NCBI GenBank assembly: GCA_024640565.1
Contig: JAHEET010000001.1
Location: forward strand, 372,882 to 436,881
Origin: Flavobacteriaceae bacterium
GTDB lineage: Bacteria; Bacteroidota; Bacteroidia; Flavobacteriales; Flavobacteriaceae
Length of the DNA stretch: 64,000 nt
Direction of reading: 5' to 3'
Part shown: positions 25,581 through 34,950 of the stretch, piece after piece
Layout: every line of letters starts with the position of its first letter
Numbering within the stretch: position 1 is the first letter of the stretch
Program-made: the position numbers and the translations under genes
Notes under the pieces: generated by a model
What the model saw: the letters and a program-made list of their open reading frames with translations, nothing else
Databases searched by the model: none
What the model was told of the DNA's origin: nothing

Positions 25581-26118
25581 CTTTATTTTTTTTAATATTT
25601 AATAGTGTTACGGTACTTTTTATCGTTTGGTTTACTTCAATTTTATTGCCATCTCCTGCTATTCCAAAAGCATGATACGAAGGAATTACAAAAGTAATAA
25701 TTTCACCAACTTTCATCAACTTTATTCCTTTTTGCAAGCCCGAAATAAAATCTTCTTGATCAATTATATATTTTTTTACCCCAAGAGTTTCTTTGCTGTA
25801 GAGTACAGATCCTTGCAGATCTGTGATATTATATTCAAAAAGAACCTCATCACCAAATGATGGTAACGGGCTGTTCTCTTGTATTTTATTGTGGTAGACA
25901 TACCAAAAGCCGTTTTTAGAAACTCTATAGTTTTGAGCAGTATCTTTGTTGATATACGTTTGTATTTGTGCAACTTCTTGCGCATTTAACACTTTTGAAG
26001 TTGCAACGGTTTCAGAGAGTAATGTTGAGGAAGGTCTTGGATTTACAGGCCTTCTTGCTTCATTTTTAGAGCATCCAAAACAGAGCAGCACCAATAAAAA
26101 AATTCCTTTAATTTTCAT
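25567..26118 (-). CDS. gldI: gliding motility lipoprotein GldI (FKBP-type isomerase)
   Basis: 183 residues. The lipoprotein signal ends in LLVLLCFGC (Cys16). A single FKBP-like domain (about 85-178) has DEVLFEYNITDLQG, ISGLQKGIKLMKVGEIITF and PSYHAFGIAGDGNKI. This architecture and the place beside a DHH phosphoesterase and another FKBP agree with GldI, which is needed for gliding motility in Flavobacterium johnsoniae, probably by folding Gld/T9SS envelope proteins. Its start overlaps the DHH gene by 11 bases. Confidence 0.88.
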   Translation of the reverse strand: MKIKGIFLLVLLCFGCSKNEARRPVNPRPSSTLLSETVATSKVLNAQEVAQIQTYINKDTAQNYRVSKNGFWYVYHNKIQENSPLPSFGDEVLFEYNITDLQGSVLYSKETLGVKKYIIDQEDFISGLQKGIKLMKVGEIITFVIPSYHAFGIAGDGNKIEVNQTIKSTVTLLNIKKNKDENN

Positions 26119-27136
26119 ACGAAGTTGCTAATTCATGTTGATATGTTGCAACCAATGAGGTAAATTTTGCAACCGTTTCCTCGATTGATAAATCTGACTT
26201 ACCGCCGGCAGCATTATCATGTCCTCCTCCGTGAAAGTGGTTTCTTGAAAATTGATTTACGGAAAAGGTGCCTTTCGATCGGAAAGAGATCTTTACTATA
26301 TTTTGCTCTGCATCTTCAATAAAAATGGCGGCAAAAATTATTCCTTTAAGCGACAAGGCATAATTCACAATTCCTTCGGTATCTCCTTTTTGAAAATCAA
26401 AACGCTTTTTCGCTGCATTGGTAAGTGTGATATACGCTGTTTTGCAATCTGGGATAATTTTCATAGTACTCAAGGCCTGACCTAAAAGCAATAGTCTGTT
26501 GTAGGAGTTTGCATCATAAACGTTGTTGTGAATCTTATCATTTTCTGCTCCCTTGTCAATGAGATCAGCAATAATTCGGTGTGTTTTACTGGTCGTAGAA
26601 CGAAAACGAAAAGAGCCCGTATCTGTCATGACACCTGTATATAAACAGGTAGCAATGTCTGCATCGATCAAGTCTAAATCGTTGTTCAATTCAATAAATT
26701 GATAAACCATTTGGCAGGTAGAACAAATTGCTACATCTGAGTACATATATTTTACATCATCCGGTTGTTGATGATGATCAATCATTGCAAAATCATTGGG
26801 ATATTGTTCCAGAGTATTTTGCATATCGGCACCAACACGGTGCAAGGCATTAAAATCCAATAAAAAAATTATTTCTGAATTCTTAATTGCTCTTTGTGAT
26901 TGACTGTTTTGCCAATCAAAACGATAGGTTGCATCAGAACCAGGCAACCAGTGCAAAAACGCTGGATATTCATTGGGAACAACCACCGTCGCTGTGTGGC
27001 CTTTTTTTTCTAAATATTTGGATAAGGCAAGGGTGGAGCCCATGGCATCCCCGTCTGGATTGTGGTGTCCAACAACAACAATATTTCGTGGCTTCTCTAA
27101 GAAAACTTTTAATTCTTCAAATCCTTTTAAAATCAT
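26108..27136 (-). CDS. DHH-family phosphoesterase (NrnA-like nanoRNase/pAp phosphatase)
   Basis: 342 residues. The DHH domain has VVGHHNPDGDAMGSTLAL (20-37) and FAMIDHHQQPDD, which bind two metal ions. The DHHA1 domain carries the HFHGGGHDNAAGG substrate-binding motif near the C-terminus. Relatives degrade short RNA oligomers, pAp or cyclic dinucleotide products in the cytoplasm; the exact substrate cannot be told from sequence. It is the first gene of the gldI operon and divergent from ndk. Confidence 0.92.
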   Translation of the reverse strand: MILKGFEELKVFLEKPRNIVVVGHHNPDGDAMGSTLALSKYLEKKGHTATVVVPNEYPAFLHWLPGSDATYRFDWQNSQSQRAIKNSEIIFLLDFNALHRVGADMQNTLEQYPNDFAMIDHHQQPDDVKYMYSDVAICSTCQMVYQFIELNNDLDLIDADIATCLYTGVMTDTGSFRFRSTTSKTHRIIADLIDKGAENDKIHNNVYDANSYNRLLLLGQALSTMKIIPDCKTAYITLTNAAKKRFDFQKGDTEGIVNYALSLKGIIFAAIFIEDAEQNIVKISFRSKGTFSVNQFSRNHFHGGGHDNAAGGKSDLSIEETVAKFTSLVATYQHELATSYEN

Positions 27137-27234
27137 AAGTGGCGAAGATACAATTTAATTAAAAAATTTATGTAATTTCGCGGCGAATTTGTGGGGCAAT
27201 CTTACAAAATACACGTATTATTAAAAAAAATATT

Positions 27235-27654
27235 ATGGCAACAAATAGAACATTTACAATGCTAAAACCAGATGCAGTTGAAAACGGGCATACTGGGGCT
27301 ATTTTAGAAAAAATAAATGCTGCAGGATTTAGAATTGTAGCGTTAAAGAAAACACAAATGACAAAAGCGGATGCTGAATCATTTTATGCTGTACATAATG
27401 AACGTCCATTTTTTGGAGAACTGGTAGCATTTATGACACGTGGTCCTATTGTGGCTGCAATCTTGGAAAAAGAAAATGCAGTAGAAGATTTTAGAACCTT
27501 AATTGGTGCTACAAATCCTGCAGACGCTGCTGAAGGAACCATTAGAAAAATGTATGCAACATCTATGGGAGAAAATGCAGTGCATGGTTCAGATTCTGAT
27601 GAGAATGCTGCTATTGAAGGAGATTTTCATTTCTCTGGAAGAGAGCAATTCTAA
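27235..27654 (+). CDS. ndk: nucleoside-diphosphate kinase
   Basis: 139 residues, the standard length. The start [20 protein letters not shown] is typical. Catalytic His lies in [12 protein letters not shown] (position about 118), and the C-terminus reads [12 protein letters not shown]. The enzyme transfers phosphate from ATP to other nucleoside diphosphates. It is divergent from the DHH gene and monocistronic. Confidence 0.97.
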   Translation: MATNRTFTMLKPDAVENGHTGAILEKINAAGFRIVALKKTQMTKADAESFYAVHNERPFFGELVAFMTRGPIVAAILEKENAVEDFRTLIGATNPADAAEGTIRKMYATSMGENAVHGSDSDENAAIEGDFHFSGREQF

Positions 27655-27708
27655 AAAGAATTCCTATCATTAAGTTTTTTTTATATAACTCAAAAAATAT
27701 TGAAAGAA

Positions 27709-28110
27709 TTATTCATTACAACTTGTAATATCATAGCCTTCTCTAAAATAAGTAGTATGAATTTCTCCAAGATCGGTAAGCCATTCTATCACATTATTAT
27801 TGCATTTGAAGACCGGAGTCAAAGTAGACGTATTCCCAAAGTTTAAATCTACGGTAATTTTATCCCCTTCATACCACCAATCGTTTCCAGAACGTCCGCT
27901 ATCTATTACTTGTTGAACCGTTTCAAACTCTCCATTTCCAGAATATAAGGTATAGCGTTTGTCTGCTGTAAATTCATACATCACACTCCCAACAAAACCA
28001 CTAAGATTCCAGCGACCTATAACGGTTGCCTCTGGTGAATCGGCTACTTCTTCATTGGAAGAACAGCTAAAAAGACTAAAACAAAAGAAAATTAAAACGA
28101 TTCTTTTCAT
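27709..28110 (-). CDS. small lipocalin-like lipoprotein
   Basis: 133 residues. The lipoprotein signal ends in FSLFSC (Cys16) followed by SSNEE. The rest (about 30-133) reads like a short lipocalin-type beta-barrel, with VIGRWNLSGFVG, YEFTADKRYTLYSG and NDWWYEGDKITVDL. No enzyme motif is seen. Two cysteines remain in the mature part (FKCNNN and TSC). Function unknown. Confidence 0.75.
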   Translation of the reverse strand: MKRIVLIFFCFSLFSCSSNEEVADSPEATVIGRWNLSGFVGSVMYEFTADKRYTLYSGNGEFETVQQVIDSGRSGNDWWYEGDKITVDLNFGNTSTLTPVFKCNNNVIEWLTDLGEIHTTYFREGYDITSCNE

Positions 28111-28187
28111 GAGGTTTGATATGTATTGTTAATTTTATAAATGTAGTGGTTTTTTTGTAATTTGATTCAAGTTTGATCAACAAGGGA

Positions 28188-28484
28188 TTACATCAATAGT
28201 AACTTAGAAACAATTTCATCTCCAAATTCTTCATTGATCATTTTAATAATTTTTTCTTTCCCATAACTTAATTCTTCTCGTAACACTGCGGATGTTAAAT
28301 GAACTATTAAAGTTTTATTTTGCAATTTGACCGCACTTGTGTGATTAGCAACTCCAGGACCCATCATTTGATTCCATATTTCTTCTGCCTTTATTTTTTG
28401 CATTCCTTTGCTCAAATTATTTTCTTTGATAAAACGCTGCATTATCTCTTTTACTGAATAAGAATCATTTTCTCTTTTCACCAT
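28188..28484 (-). CDS. DciA/DUF721-family protein
   Basis: 98 residues, the small form of DUF721. Typical features are an N-terminal VKEIMQRFIKENNLSKGMQ helix, EEIWNQMMGPGVANHTSAV and KTLIVHLTSAVLREELSYGK. DciA loads or helps the replicative helicase in bacteria lacking DnaC-type loaders. It is placed downstream of recF on the same strand, a common flavobacterial arrangement, with a probable terminator between them. Confidence 0.85.
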   Translation of the reverse strand: MVKRENDSYSVKEIMQRFIKENNLSKGMQKIKAEEIWNQMMGPGVANHTSAVKLQNKTLIVHLTSAVLREELSYGKEKIIKMINEEFGDEIVSKLLLM

Positions 28485-28560
28485 ATTATTCTATCATTTA
28501 GCTCGGTACCTAGCCCTTGAAAATTCGTATATTCTCTTTTTTTGAAAACTATTTCACCAA

Positions 28561-28585
28561 TAAAAAGCTACTTAAACAGCTTTTA
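28561..28585 (-). terminator. probable terminator after recF
   Basis: AAAAGCT and AGCTTTT form a 7-bp stem with an 8-base loop (28563-28584). On the minus strand the stem runs into TTTTTATTG. It lies 24 bases after the recF stop. Confidence 0.5.
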
Positions 28586-28608
28586 GAGTCCCTCAATTTG
28601 GGATAAAT

Positions 28609-29688
28609 TTACAAATTAAAAATCTGATACGGATTGTTACTTTGTTTTAAAATATTCTCGGTTCTTTCCGCATGTGTGTCCGTAATAAATATTTGACCAA
28701 ATGTATCTTTGCTTACCAAAGCTATTATTTGAGAAACACGACTTTCATCCAACTTATCAAAAATATCATCTAACAACAAGATAGGCGTAACCATTGATTG
28801 TTGTTTAATGAATTCGAACTGGGCCAATTTTAGAGCAATCAGATAGGATTTTTGTTGACCTTGCGAGCCAAATTTCTTAATCGCATAATTGTCAATTTCA
28901 AAACTAAGATCGTCTTTGTGAATCCCTGAGGTGGTATATTGAATGATTTTATCCTTTTCCAATGAATTTTTTAGCAAGGCCTGCATCGAAAAGTCATGTA
29001 ATTGACTTTTATATTTTAAATTGACAATTTCTTTATTCCCCGAAATTACTTGATACTTTTCGTTAAATATGGGAATAAACTCCGCTAAAAAAAGTTTTCG
29101 AACCTCATAAATCCTTGCTCCATATTCTGAAAGTTGTTCATCATAAACATTTAAGTTAAGTGCATCAAAGGTTCTGTTGGCTGCAAAATACTTTAACAAA
29201 GCATTTCGTTGACTTAACACCTTGTTATAGGAAATTAAATCTTTTAGATAGCTTTTGTTTTGTTGCGAAATGACTCCGTCCATAAACTTACGTCTTGTAT
29301 CACTTCCTTCGGTCACTAAATCTCTGTCTGCTGGTGAAATAATAACCAAGGGCAACTGTCCAATGTGTTCAGAAAATTTCTCGTAGCTTTTACCATTTCG
29401 TTTTAATACTTTCTTTTGGCCTCGTTTTAAACTACAGATAATTTTCTCATTTCTATCGTTTAAATAATAATCGCCTTCTACCATAAAAAAGCCCTCTCCA
29501 TGTCGAATATTTTGCAAAGCGACTGCGTTAAAATAACTTTTCGCAAAAGACAAATAATAAATTGCATCCAATACATTTGTTTTCCCTACACCGTTTTGAC
29601 CAACAAAGCAGTTTATTTTTTCCTGAAAATCAAAGCTTTGAGATTCAATGTTTTTAAAATTAATTAACGAAAGTTTTTGTAAATACAT
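28609..29688 (-). CDS. recF: DNA replication and repair protein RecF
   Basis: 359 residues, normal length. Walker A is GQNGVGKTN (30-38). The ABC-type signature is [18 protein letters not shown] and Walker B is [17 protein letters not shown]. The start [16 protein letters not shown] is typical of flavobacterial RecF. It binds DNA at gaps and helps load RecA through RecOR. The DciA-like gene follows on the same strand. Confidence 0.97.
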   Translation of the reverse strand: MYLQKLSLINFKNIESQSFDFQEKINCFVGQNGVGKTNVLDAIYYLSFAKSYFNAVALQNIRHGEGFFMVEGDYYLNDRNEKIICSLKRGQKKVLKRNGKSYEKFSEHIGQLPLVIISPADRDLVTEGSDTRRKFMDGVISQQNKSYLKDLISYNKVLSQRNALLKYFAANRTFDALNLNVYDEQLSEYGARIYEVRKLFLAEFIPIFNEKYQVISGNKEIVNLKYKSQLHDFSMQALLKNSLEKDKIIQYTTSGIHKDDLSFEIDNYAIKKFGSQGQQKSYLIALKLAQFEFIKQQSMVTPILLLDDIFDKLDESRVSQIIALVSKDTFGQIFITDTHAERTENILKQSNNPYQIFNL

Positions 29689-29771
29689 GAATAATTAAGG
29701 GTATTAAATAAGATTTGCAAATTATTGAAAATTTAGGGAATTATCCGCTTTTAAAATCCAATTAAAAAAAC

Positions 29772-29779
29772 TATTTTTG
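29772..29779 (+). promoter_or_regulatory. -7 element of the TPR gene
   Basis: TATTTTTG, matching TAnnTTTG, 24 bases before the start codon. No convincing -33 box. Confidence 0.5.
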
Positions 29780-29803
29780 TCGCCACTAATTTTTTAAGAA
29801 AAC

Positions 29804-30571
29804 ATGGCAACATATAAGAAAAGAGGGTACAAACCTTCAGATAAAAAAGACCAACAACAAGTTGATGAGATACAAAGCACAACAGCAGAAGTATTCAATA
29901 CTTTAGACGAAACCGCTAGTAAATCTGAACAATGGATCGAGAAAAATAGCAAAGCATTATTTTATAGTTTAATTGTAATTGTTGTTTTCGTTTTAGGCTT
30001 GTTAGGTTACAACAAATATGTTACAGAACCTGCAGAACTAGATGCTTCCAATCAATTGGCTTTTCCTAGAAAATATTTTAATGATGCAGCTGTCGCTGGA
30101 TCATCGATAGATTCCTTATTGGTTTTAGGGTTGGAAGGTGCAGATGGCAAATATGGTTTTATAGATGTTGCAGCAAAATATAGTGGAACAAAATCTGGAA
30201 ATTTAGCAAACTATTATGCGGGTGTTTCTTATTTACAATTAAAAGAATATGCCAAAGCAATCGAATATTTAGAGCAGTTTAATTCTGATGATGAACTTGT
30301 AGGTCCTGTTGCTTTAGGAGCTATTGGAGACGCTTTTGCAGACATCAACCAACCCGAACAAGCCTTGGAATATTACATCAAAGCTGCCAACAAAAAAGAC
30401 AATGCTTTTACGACGCCTTTATTTTTACAAAAAGCAGGTTTTACAGCCATGGAATTGAAAAATTTCGGAAAAGCTGAAGCCCTTTTTACTCAGATAAAAG
30501 AAGAATACGCTTCCTCTGAACAGGGTAAAGATGCTGAAAAATACATCAATGCTGCTAAATACGCGCAGTAG
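29804..30571 (+). CDS. TPR-repeat membrane protein (YfgM-like)
   Basis: 255 residues. A polar N-terminus (1-48) is followed by one membrane segment (about 49-70, LFYSLIVIVVFVLGLLGY) and then a periplasmic region with TPR repeats (about 130-250), for example NYYAGVSYLQLKEYAKAIEY and LGAIGDAFADINQPEQALEY. Domain order matches YfgM/TPR-21 proteins, which assist periplasmic chaperone networks in enterobacteria. It is upstream of ribH by 71 bases. Confidence 0.85.
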   Translation: MATYKKRGYKPSDKKDQQQVDEIQSTTAEVFNTLDETASKSEQWIEKNSKALFYSLIVIVVFVLGLLGYNKYVTEPAELDASNQLAFPRKYFNDAAVAGSSIDSLLVLGLEGADGKYGFIDVAAKYSGTKSGNLANYYAGVSYLQLKEYAKAIEYLEQFNSDDELVGPVALGAIGDAFADINQPEQALEYYIKAANKKDNAFTTPLFLQKAGFTAMELKNFGKAEALFTQIKEEYASSEQGKDAEKYINAAKYAQ

Positions 30572-30642
30572 TATTTTGCAAATAGGTTTTTAGGAGTTTG
30601 TAAAAAACAAGCGACTACAAACAAATCACAAAAATTGAACAG

Positions 30643-31149
30643 ATGGCAACAACCAATCTCTCATACTACGATAAAGCAACAATCCCAAATGCGAAGTCTT
30701 TTCGATTTGGGATTGTTGTTTCTGAATGGAATCCAGAAATTACAGCGAACCTTGCAAAGGGAGCAATCGCTACTTTTCTAGATTGTGGGGCTTCTAAAGA
30801 AAATATTATTTCTTGGGATGTACCAGGAAGTTTCGAACTTGTTTACGGATGCAAAAAAATGATTGAATCTCAAAAAGTGGATGCAATTATTGCCATAGGA
30901 AATGTGATCCAAGGTGAAACAAAACATTTCGATTTTGTATGCCAAGGAGTTACTCAAGGAATTGTTGATTTGAATCTCAAATATGATATTCCAGTAATTT
31001 TCTGTGTATTGACAGACAACACCAAACAGCAATCTTTAGATCGCTCTGGTGGAGCCCTAGGAAATAAGGGTATCGAATGTGCTGTAGCCGCTATAAAAAT
31101 GGCAGCATTAAAACATTTGGATCGAAAAAGTGACCATATTGGTTTTTAA
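30643..31149 (+). CDS. ribH: 6,7-dimethyl-8-ribityllumazine synthase
   Basis: 168 residues. Family motifs include FGIVVSEWNPEI near the start, DVPGSFELVYGCKKM, AIGNVIQGETKHFDFV and PVIFCVLTDNTKQQSLDR. The enzyme condenses the ribityl-aminopyrimidine with butanone phosphate in the penultimate step of riboflavin synthesis, as a large icosahedral or decameric assembly. It is probably co-transcribed with the TPR gene upstream. Confidence 0.96.
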   Translation: MATTNLSYYDKATIPNAKSFRFGIVVSEWNPEITANLAKGAIATFLDCGASKENIISWDVPGSFELVYGCKKMIESQKVDAIIAIGNVIQGETKHFDFVCQGVTQGIVDLNLKYDIPVIFCVLTDNTKQQSLDRSGGALGNKGIECAVAAIKMAALKHLDRKSDHIGF

Positions 31150-31213
31150 AAAAAATCATTAAGATCTTCAAGTACTTTTGAGTTCAATTTTCGTAAAATC
31201 ATTTTAAATTCTG

Positions 31214-31221
31214 TAAATTTG
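31214..31221 (+). promoter_or_regulatory. -7 element before the small membrane gene and mutL
   Basis: TAAATTTG, an exact TAnnTTTG match, 70 bases before the next start codon. Another match, TACTTTTG, lies at 31173-31180; which one is used cannot be told. Confidence 0.4.
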
Positions 31222-31291
31222 AAATATGCATTCTATTGATATCGTTATTGATGTTTTTTTAATAACTACACTCAATTAAATCTAAAACACT

Positions 31292-31567
31292 ATGGGATTT
31301 TTTAAACGTACAAATAAAAAATTTGATTACCAACCTCGCTATTACAAAGGAGAAGGGAGTCCTTTTAAAATTGAACACAAATTAGATCAATTTAGAACGA
31401 CCACCGGTAAAAACAAAGGAATTAAGTCTAAGTTTTCTGATGCCCTAGAAGAATTAAAGAACCCCGATCAAAAAGTGAATAAGAATTTGCTCATTATCAT
31501 TGGTATTTTACTTTTTATCTTTTTGTGTATTATCGAATTCGATTTATCAATATTTCTCAATAATTAA
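31292..31567 (+). CDS. small membrane-anchored protein upstream of mutL
   Basis: 91 residues. A basic soluble N-terminus (1-65, FFKRTNKKFDYQPRYYKGEG) is followed by one C-terminal membrane helix (about 67-85, LLIIIGILLFIFLCIIEF). I recognise it as a small protein conserved between ribH and mutL in flavobacteria, but no function is known to me. Its stop codon overlaps the mutL start (TAATG), indicating translational coupling. Confidence 0.8.
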   Translation: MGFFKRTNKKFDYQPRYYKGEGSPFKIEHKLDQFRTTTGKNKGIKSKFSDALEELKNPDQKVNKNLLIIIGILLFIFLCIIEFDLSIFLNN

Positions 31568-33381
31568 TGTCAGACATTATTCAACTTTTGCCAGATCATG
31601 TGGCAAACCAAATAGCTGCTGGTGAAGTAGTCCAAAGACCTGCCTCTGTTGTGAAAGAGCTGTTGGAGAATGCCATTGATGCAGGTGCAAATTCTATAAA
31701 ATTACTTTTAAAAGACGCTGGAAAAACTTTAATTCAAGTAATCGATGATGGAAAAGGAATGAGCAGTACAGATGCTCGTTTATGTTTTGAACGCCATGCT
31801 ACTTCCAAAATAAAAAAAGCAGAAGATTTATTCAATCTCAATACCAAAGGTTTTCGTGGAGAAGCATTAGCCTCTATTGCGGCAATTGCTCATGTAGCAC
31901 TCAAAACAAAACAAGAAAACGACGAATTGGGAAGTCAAATTAAAATTGAAGGAAGTACCATCATCTCGCAGGACTTTATTTCTACCGCAACTGGAACAAG
32001 TTTGGCGGTGAAAAATTTATTTTACAACATTCCTGCCCGAAGAAACTTCTTAAAGTCTGACACCATAGAAACTCGCCATATTATTGATGAATTTCAACGT
32101 GTTGCCTTAGCGCATCCCAGTATTTCTTTTTTACTTCACCACAACAACAATGAAATCTACAATTTAAAAAGCAGCAATCTAAAAAAAAGAGTGGTTGCTA
32201 TTTTTGGGGCAAAAATGAACGAAAAATTAGTACCCATTGAAGAGAAAACAGATCTCATTACCATACAAGGTTTTATTACCAAACCCGAATTTGCAAAGAA
32301 AAAAAGAGGAGAACAGTTCTTTTTTGTAAATGATCGTTTTATAAAAAGCTCCTATCTAAATCACGCCATTGTTAATGCGTTTGATGGTTTACTAGAACAC
32401 GCAAGTCACCCCTCCTATTTCTTATATTTATCGGTACCAGCAAACAGTATTGATATTAACATTCATCCGACGAAGACAGAAATTAAATTTGATAATGAAA
32501 AAGCACTGTATGCTATTTTAAGAGCGACCATAAAACATAGTTTAGGACAGTACAATGTGGCACCTGTTTTAGATTTCAATAGAGACGCAAATTTAGACGT
32601 TCCTTATCACTTTAAAGGAAAAACAAATACCGTAGCACCAAAAATTACTGTCGATCCAGATTTCAATCCTTTTAAAGAGGAGAAAAAAAGCAACGTCTCG
32701 TTTCCTACGAAGCGGGTTGTTTCTTCAGAAAACTGGGAAGCACTCTACACCCATGTAGAAGTTGAAAGCAGCGAAACTAACCAAGCTTCCTTGTTTGCAT
32801 CTAAAACTGCTAAAGAAACCGGAAAAACATTACAAATTCAACGCAAATATATTTTAAGCTCCATTAAAACTGGAGTCGTATTAATAAGTCAATCCCTAGC
32901 ACATCAGCGGATTTTATATGAAAATTTCTTGGAAAGCATAACGGTAAAAGAAGCCAATAGCCAACAATTATTGTTTCCAGTAAATATTCAGTTAGTGGCT
33001 TCAGAAATTGAGATTCTCTATTCCTTAAAAACAGAACTAGAAAATGCCGGTTTTTCTTTTGATGAGTTTACAAAAACAGGGGTTACAATCAAAGGAATAC
33101 CTGTTTCTGTGACCGAAAGCCAGATTACCGTAATTTTAGAAGAATTGATTCGTGATATCGATTTGGAAGTACCCGATGCAAGTTTTAGTTCTTTCGATTT
33201 AATGGCGAAGTCATTTTCGAAAACATTGGCTATAAAAACAGGCGCTGTACTTTCTGCCTTAGAACAAGAAAACCTAGTAAATGATTTGTTTTCTTGTAAG
33301 GAACCTAGTATTTCTCCATTTGGAAAATCGACTTTTAAAACCTTGACCTTAAAAGAAATTGATTTAATTTTTAACAATTAA
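31567..33381 (+). CDS. mutL: DNA mismatch repair protein MutL
   Basis: 604 residues. The GHKL ATPase domain has ELLENAIDAGANSIKL, DDGKGMS and FRGEALASIAAIAHV in the first 110 residues; HPTKTEIKF closes the N-terminal part (about 300). The C-terminal dimerisation domain spans about 420-604. I see no clear DQHAxxER endonuclease motif; the corresponding segment reads SQSLAHQRILYE, consistent with a Bacteroidota variant. It couples MutS to downstream repair. It is co-transcribed with the small membrane gene before it and the rhomboids after it. Confidence 0.97.
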   Translation: MSDIIQLLPDHVANQIAAGEVVQRPASVVKELLENAIDAGANSIKLLLKDAGKTLIQVIDDGKGMSSTDARLCFERHATSKIKKAEDLFNLNTKGFRGEALASIAAIAHVALKTKQENDELGSQIKIEGSTIISQDFISTATGTSLAVKNLFYNIPARRNFLKSDTIETRHIIDEFQRVALAHPSISFLLHHNNNEIYNLKSSNLKKRVVAIFGAKMNEKLVPIEEKTDLITIQGFITKPEFAKKKRGEQFFFVNDRFIKSSYLNHAIVNAFDGLLEHASHPSYFLYLSVPANSIDINIHPTKTEIKFDNEKALYAILRATIKHSLGQYNVAPVLDFNRDANLDVPYHFKGKTNTVAPKITVDPDFNPFKEEKKSNVSFPTKRVVSSENWEALYTHVEVESSETNQASLFASKTAKETGKTLQIQRKYILSSIKTGVVLISQSLAHQRILYENFLESITVKEANSQQLLFPVNIQLVASEIEILYSLKTELENAGFSFDEFTKTGVTIKGIPVSVTESQITVILEELIRDIDLEVPDASFSSFDLMAKSFSKTLAIKTGAVLSALEQENLVNDLFSCKEPSISPFGKSTFKTLTLKEIDLIFNN

Positions 33382-33385
33382 AAGT

Positions 33386-34093
33386 ATGGGCAATATTACA
33401 GAAACCATCAAACACCTAATCATTTTAAACGTTATTTTATTTGTAGAGCCACAGTTTTTAAATTTGGACTTAACAAATATTCTTGCTTTGCATTTTCCTG
33501 AAAATGAACGTTTTGGTTTTTGGCAGTACCTAACAAGTACTTTTATGCATGGAAGTTTTGGACATATCTTCTTTAACATGTATGGCTTGTATGCTTTTGG
33601 AACCCCCTTGGAGCAAATGTGGGGAAAAAAAAAGTTTCTCTTTTTTTATTTTTCAACGGGTATTGGTGCAAGTATCATTTATACACTTGTAAATTATTAT
33701 CAATTTAATAATGCCTTTGAAAAACTCATCGAATTAGGAGCTACAAAAATGGAAATCATCAATTTAATGAATCCAACTTATATCTATAATGATGAAACAT
33801 TACAGACCGTTAATGCGCTTTATAACACTTCTGCACTGGGGGCCTCTGGGGCTGTGTATGGTGTTTTAGTGGCCTTTGGGTTGTATTTTAAAGAGGCAAA
33901 ATTGGCCTTGATCTTCTTTCCATTTCCAATTGCTGCAAAATACTTTATTCCCCTCTTGCTTTTAGGAGATGTATTCTTTGGAATGACGCGCTATTCTGTT
34001 GGAAATATTGCACATTTCGCTCATATTGGAGGCGCCCTTGTTGGTTTTATCATTGCATGGTATTGGAAAAATAACCAATTTAAATTTTCTTAA
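33386..34093 (+). CDS. rhomboid-family intramembrane serine protease
   Basis: 235 residues with about six membrane segments. Rhomboid features are GHIFFNMYGLYAFG (oxyanion His/Asn), the catalytic Ser in LGASGAVYGVL and the catalytic His in IAHFAHIGGALVGF. It cleaves membrane proteins within the bilayer; substrates are unknown. It begins 4 bases after mutL, and the next rhomboid starts 1 base after its stop. Confidence 0.92.
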   Translation: MGNITETIKHLIILNVILFVEPQFLNLDLTNILALHFPENERFGFWQYLTSTFMHGSFGHIFFNMYGLYAFGTPLEQMWGKKKFLFFYFSTGIGASIIYTLVNYYQFNNAFEKLIELGATKMEIINLMNPTYIYNDETLQTVNALYNTSALGASGAVYGVLVAFGLYFKEAKLALIFFPFPIAAKYFIPLLLLGDVFFGMTRYSVGNIAHFAHIGGALVGFIIAWYWKNNQFKFS

Positions 34094-34094
34094 A

Positions 34095-34949
34095 ATGACT
34101 TTCTTACACACCCTTCAAAATAAATACAAAGGAGCCAATAGTGTTGACAAACTAATCTACATAAACACAGCCATTTTTGTACTCACGGTTTTTTTTAGTG
34201 TGTTCTCCGGCTTGTATAAGGAACAAACAAACTGTCTGGTAGATTGGTTTTCCTTAGATTCAAGTACTGAGGTTTACTTATCCAAACCATGGGCAATTAT
34301 TAGCTATGGGTTTTTACATGCCGATTTTTTTCATTTGCTATCCAACCTCATTGTTTTGTATTTTATTGGGAACCTCTTTATTCAATACTTTACACAGAAA
34401 CAATTTCAAACTTTTTATTTCCTTGGAATTATTTTTGGCGGACTGTTGTTTATTCTTAGTTACAATTATTTTCCTCTTTTCAGCGACAAACAGGGACAGT
34501 TAGTAGGTGCTTCTGCGGGGGTTTCTGCAATTTTCGTTGGAATTGCTACCCACATGCCAAACTATCAACTAAAATTACGATTTATCGGTTTTGTGAAATT
34601 GTGGCATTTGGCAGGAATCTGGGTTGTTTTAAATTTTATAGGGTTGAATGGTGGAAATGCTGGTGGAAATTTCGCTCATTTGGGCGGTGCACTCTTCGGA
34701 TATCTGTATACAAAACAAGGAACAAGAGAAAATACAGGGATTCTAAATTGGTTGATCACACGCTTTCAAAAGAAAGAAAAACCGTTAAAAACAGCGTACA
34801 GATCAACGACAAAAAAGAAAAAAGCTCCCGTAAATTCAGGACCAAATCAAAAACAAATTGATGCAATTTTAGATAAAATAAGCAAATCAGGCTATGACAC
34901 ATTAACAAAAGCAGAAAAAGAATTCTTATTTAAACAAGGGAAGCGTTGA
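34095..34949 (+). CDS. second rhomboid-family intramembrane protease
   Basis: 284 residues from the ATG at 34095. A frame reaching back to 33999 would overlap the first rhomboid by 95 bases and has no signal-like logic. Key motifs are HLLSNLIVLYFIGN, the catalytic Ser in VGASAGVSAIFVG and the His in NFAHLGGALFGYLY. A basic cytoplasmic tail (about 215-284, ending ..AEKEFLFKQGKR) is an extra domain not present in the first copy. The tandem suggests duplication with later divergence. Confidence 0.92.
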   Translation: MTFLHTLQNKYKGANSVDKLIYINTAIFVLTVFFSVFSGLYKEQTNCLVDWFSLDSSTEVYLSKPWAIISYGFLHADFFHLLSNLIVLYFIGNLFIQYFTQKQFQTFYFLGIIFGGLLFILSYNYFPLFSDKQGQLVGASAGVSAIFVGIATHMPNYQLKLRFIGFVKLWHLAGIWVVLNFIGLNGGNAGGNFAHLGGALFGYLYTKQGTRENTGILNWLITRFQKKEKPLKTAYRSTTKKKKAPVNSGPNQKQIDAILDKISKSGYDTLTKAEKEFLFKQGKR

Positions 34950-34950
34950 T

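Noticed and set aside
33999..34094. Upstream start for the second rhomboid
   Set aside because: It would overlap the first rhomboid by 95 bases; the ATG at 34095 follows its stop directly.
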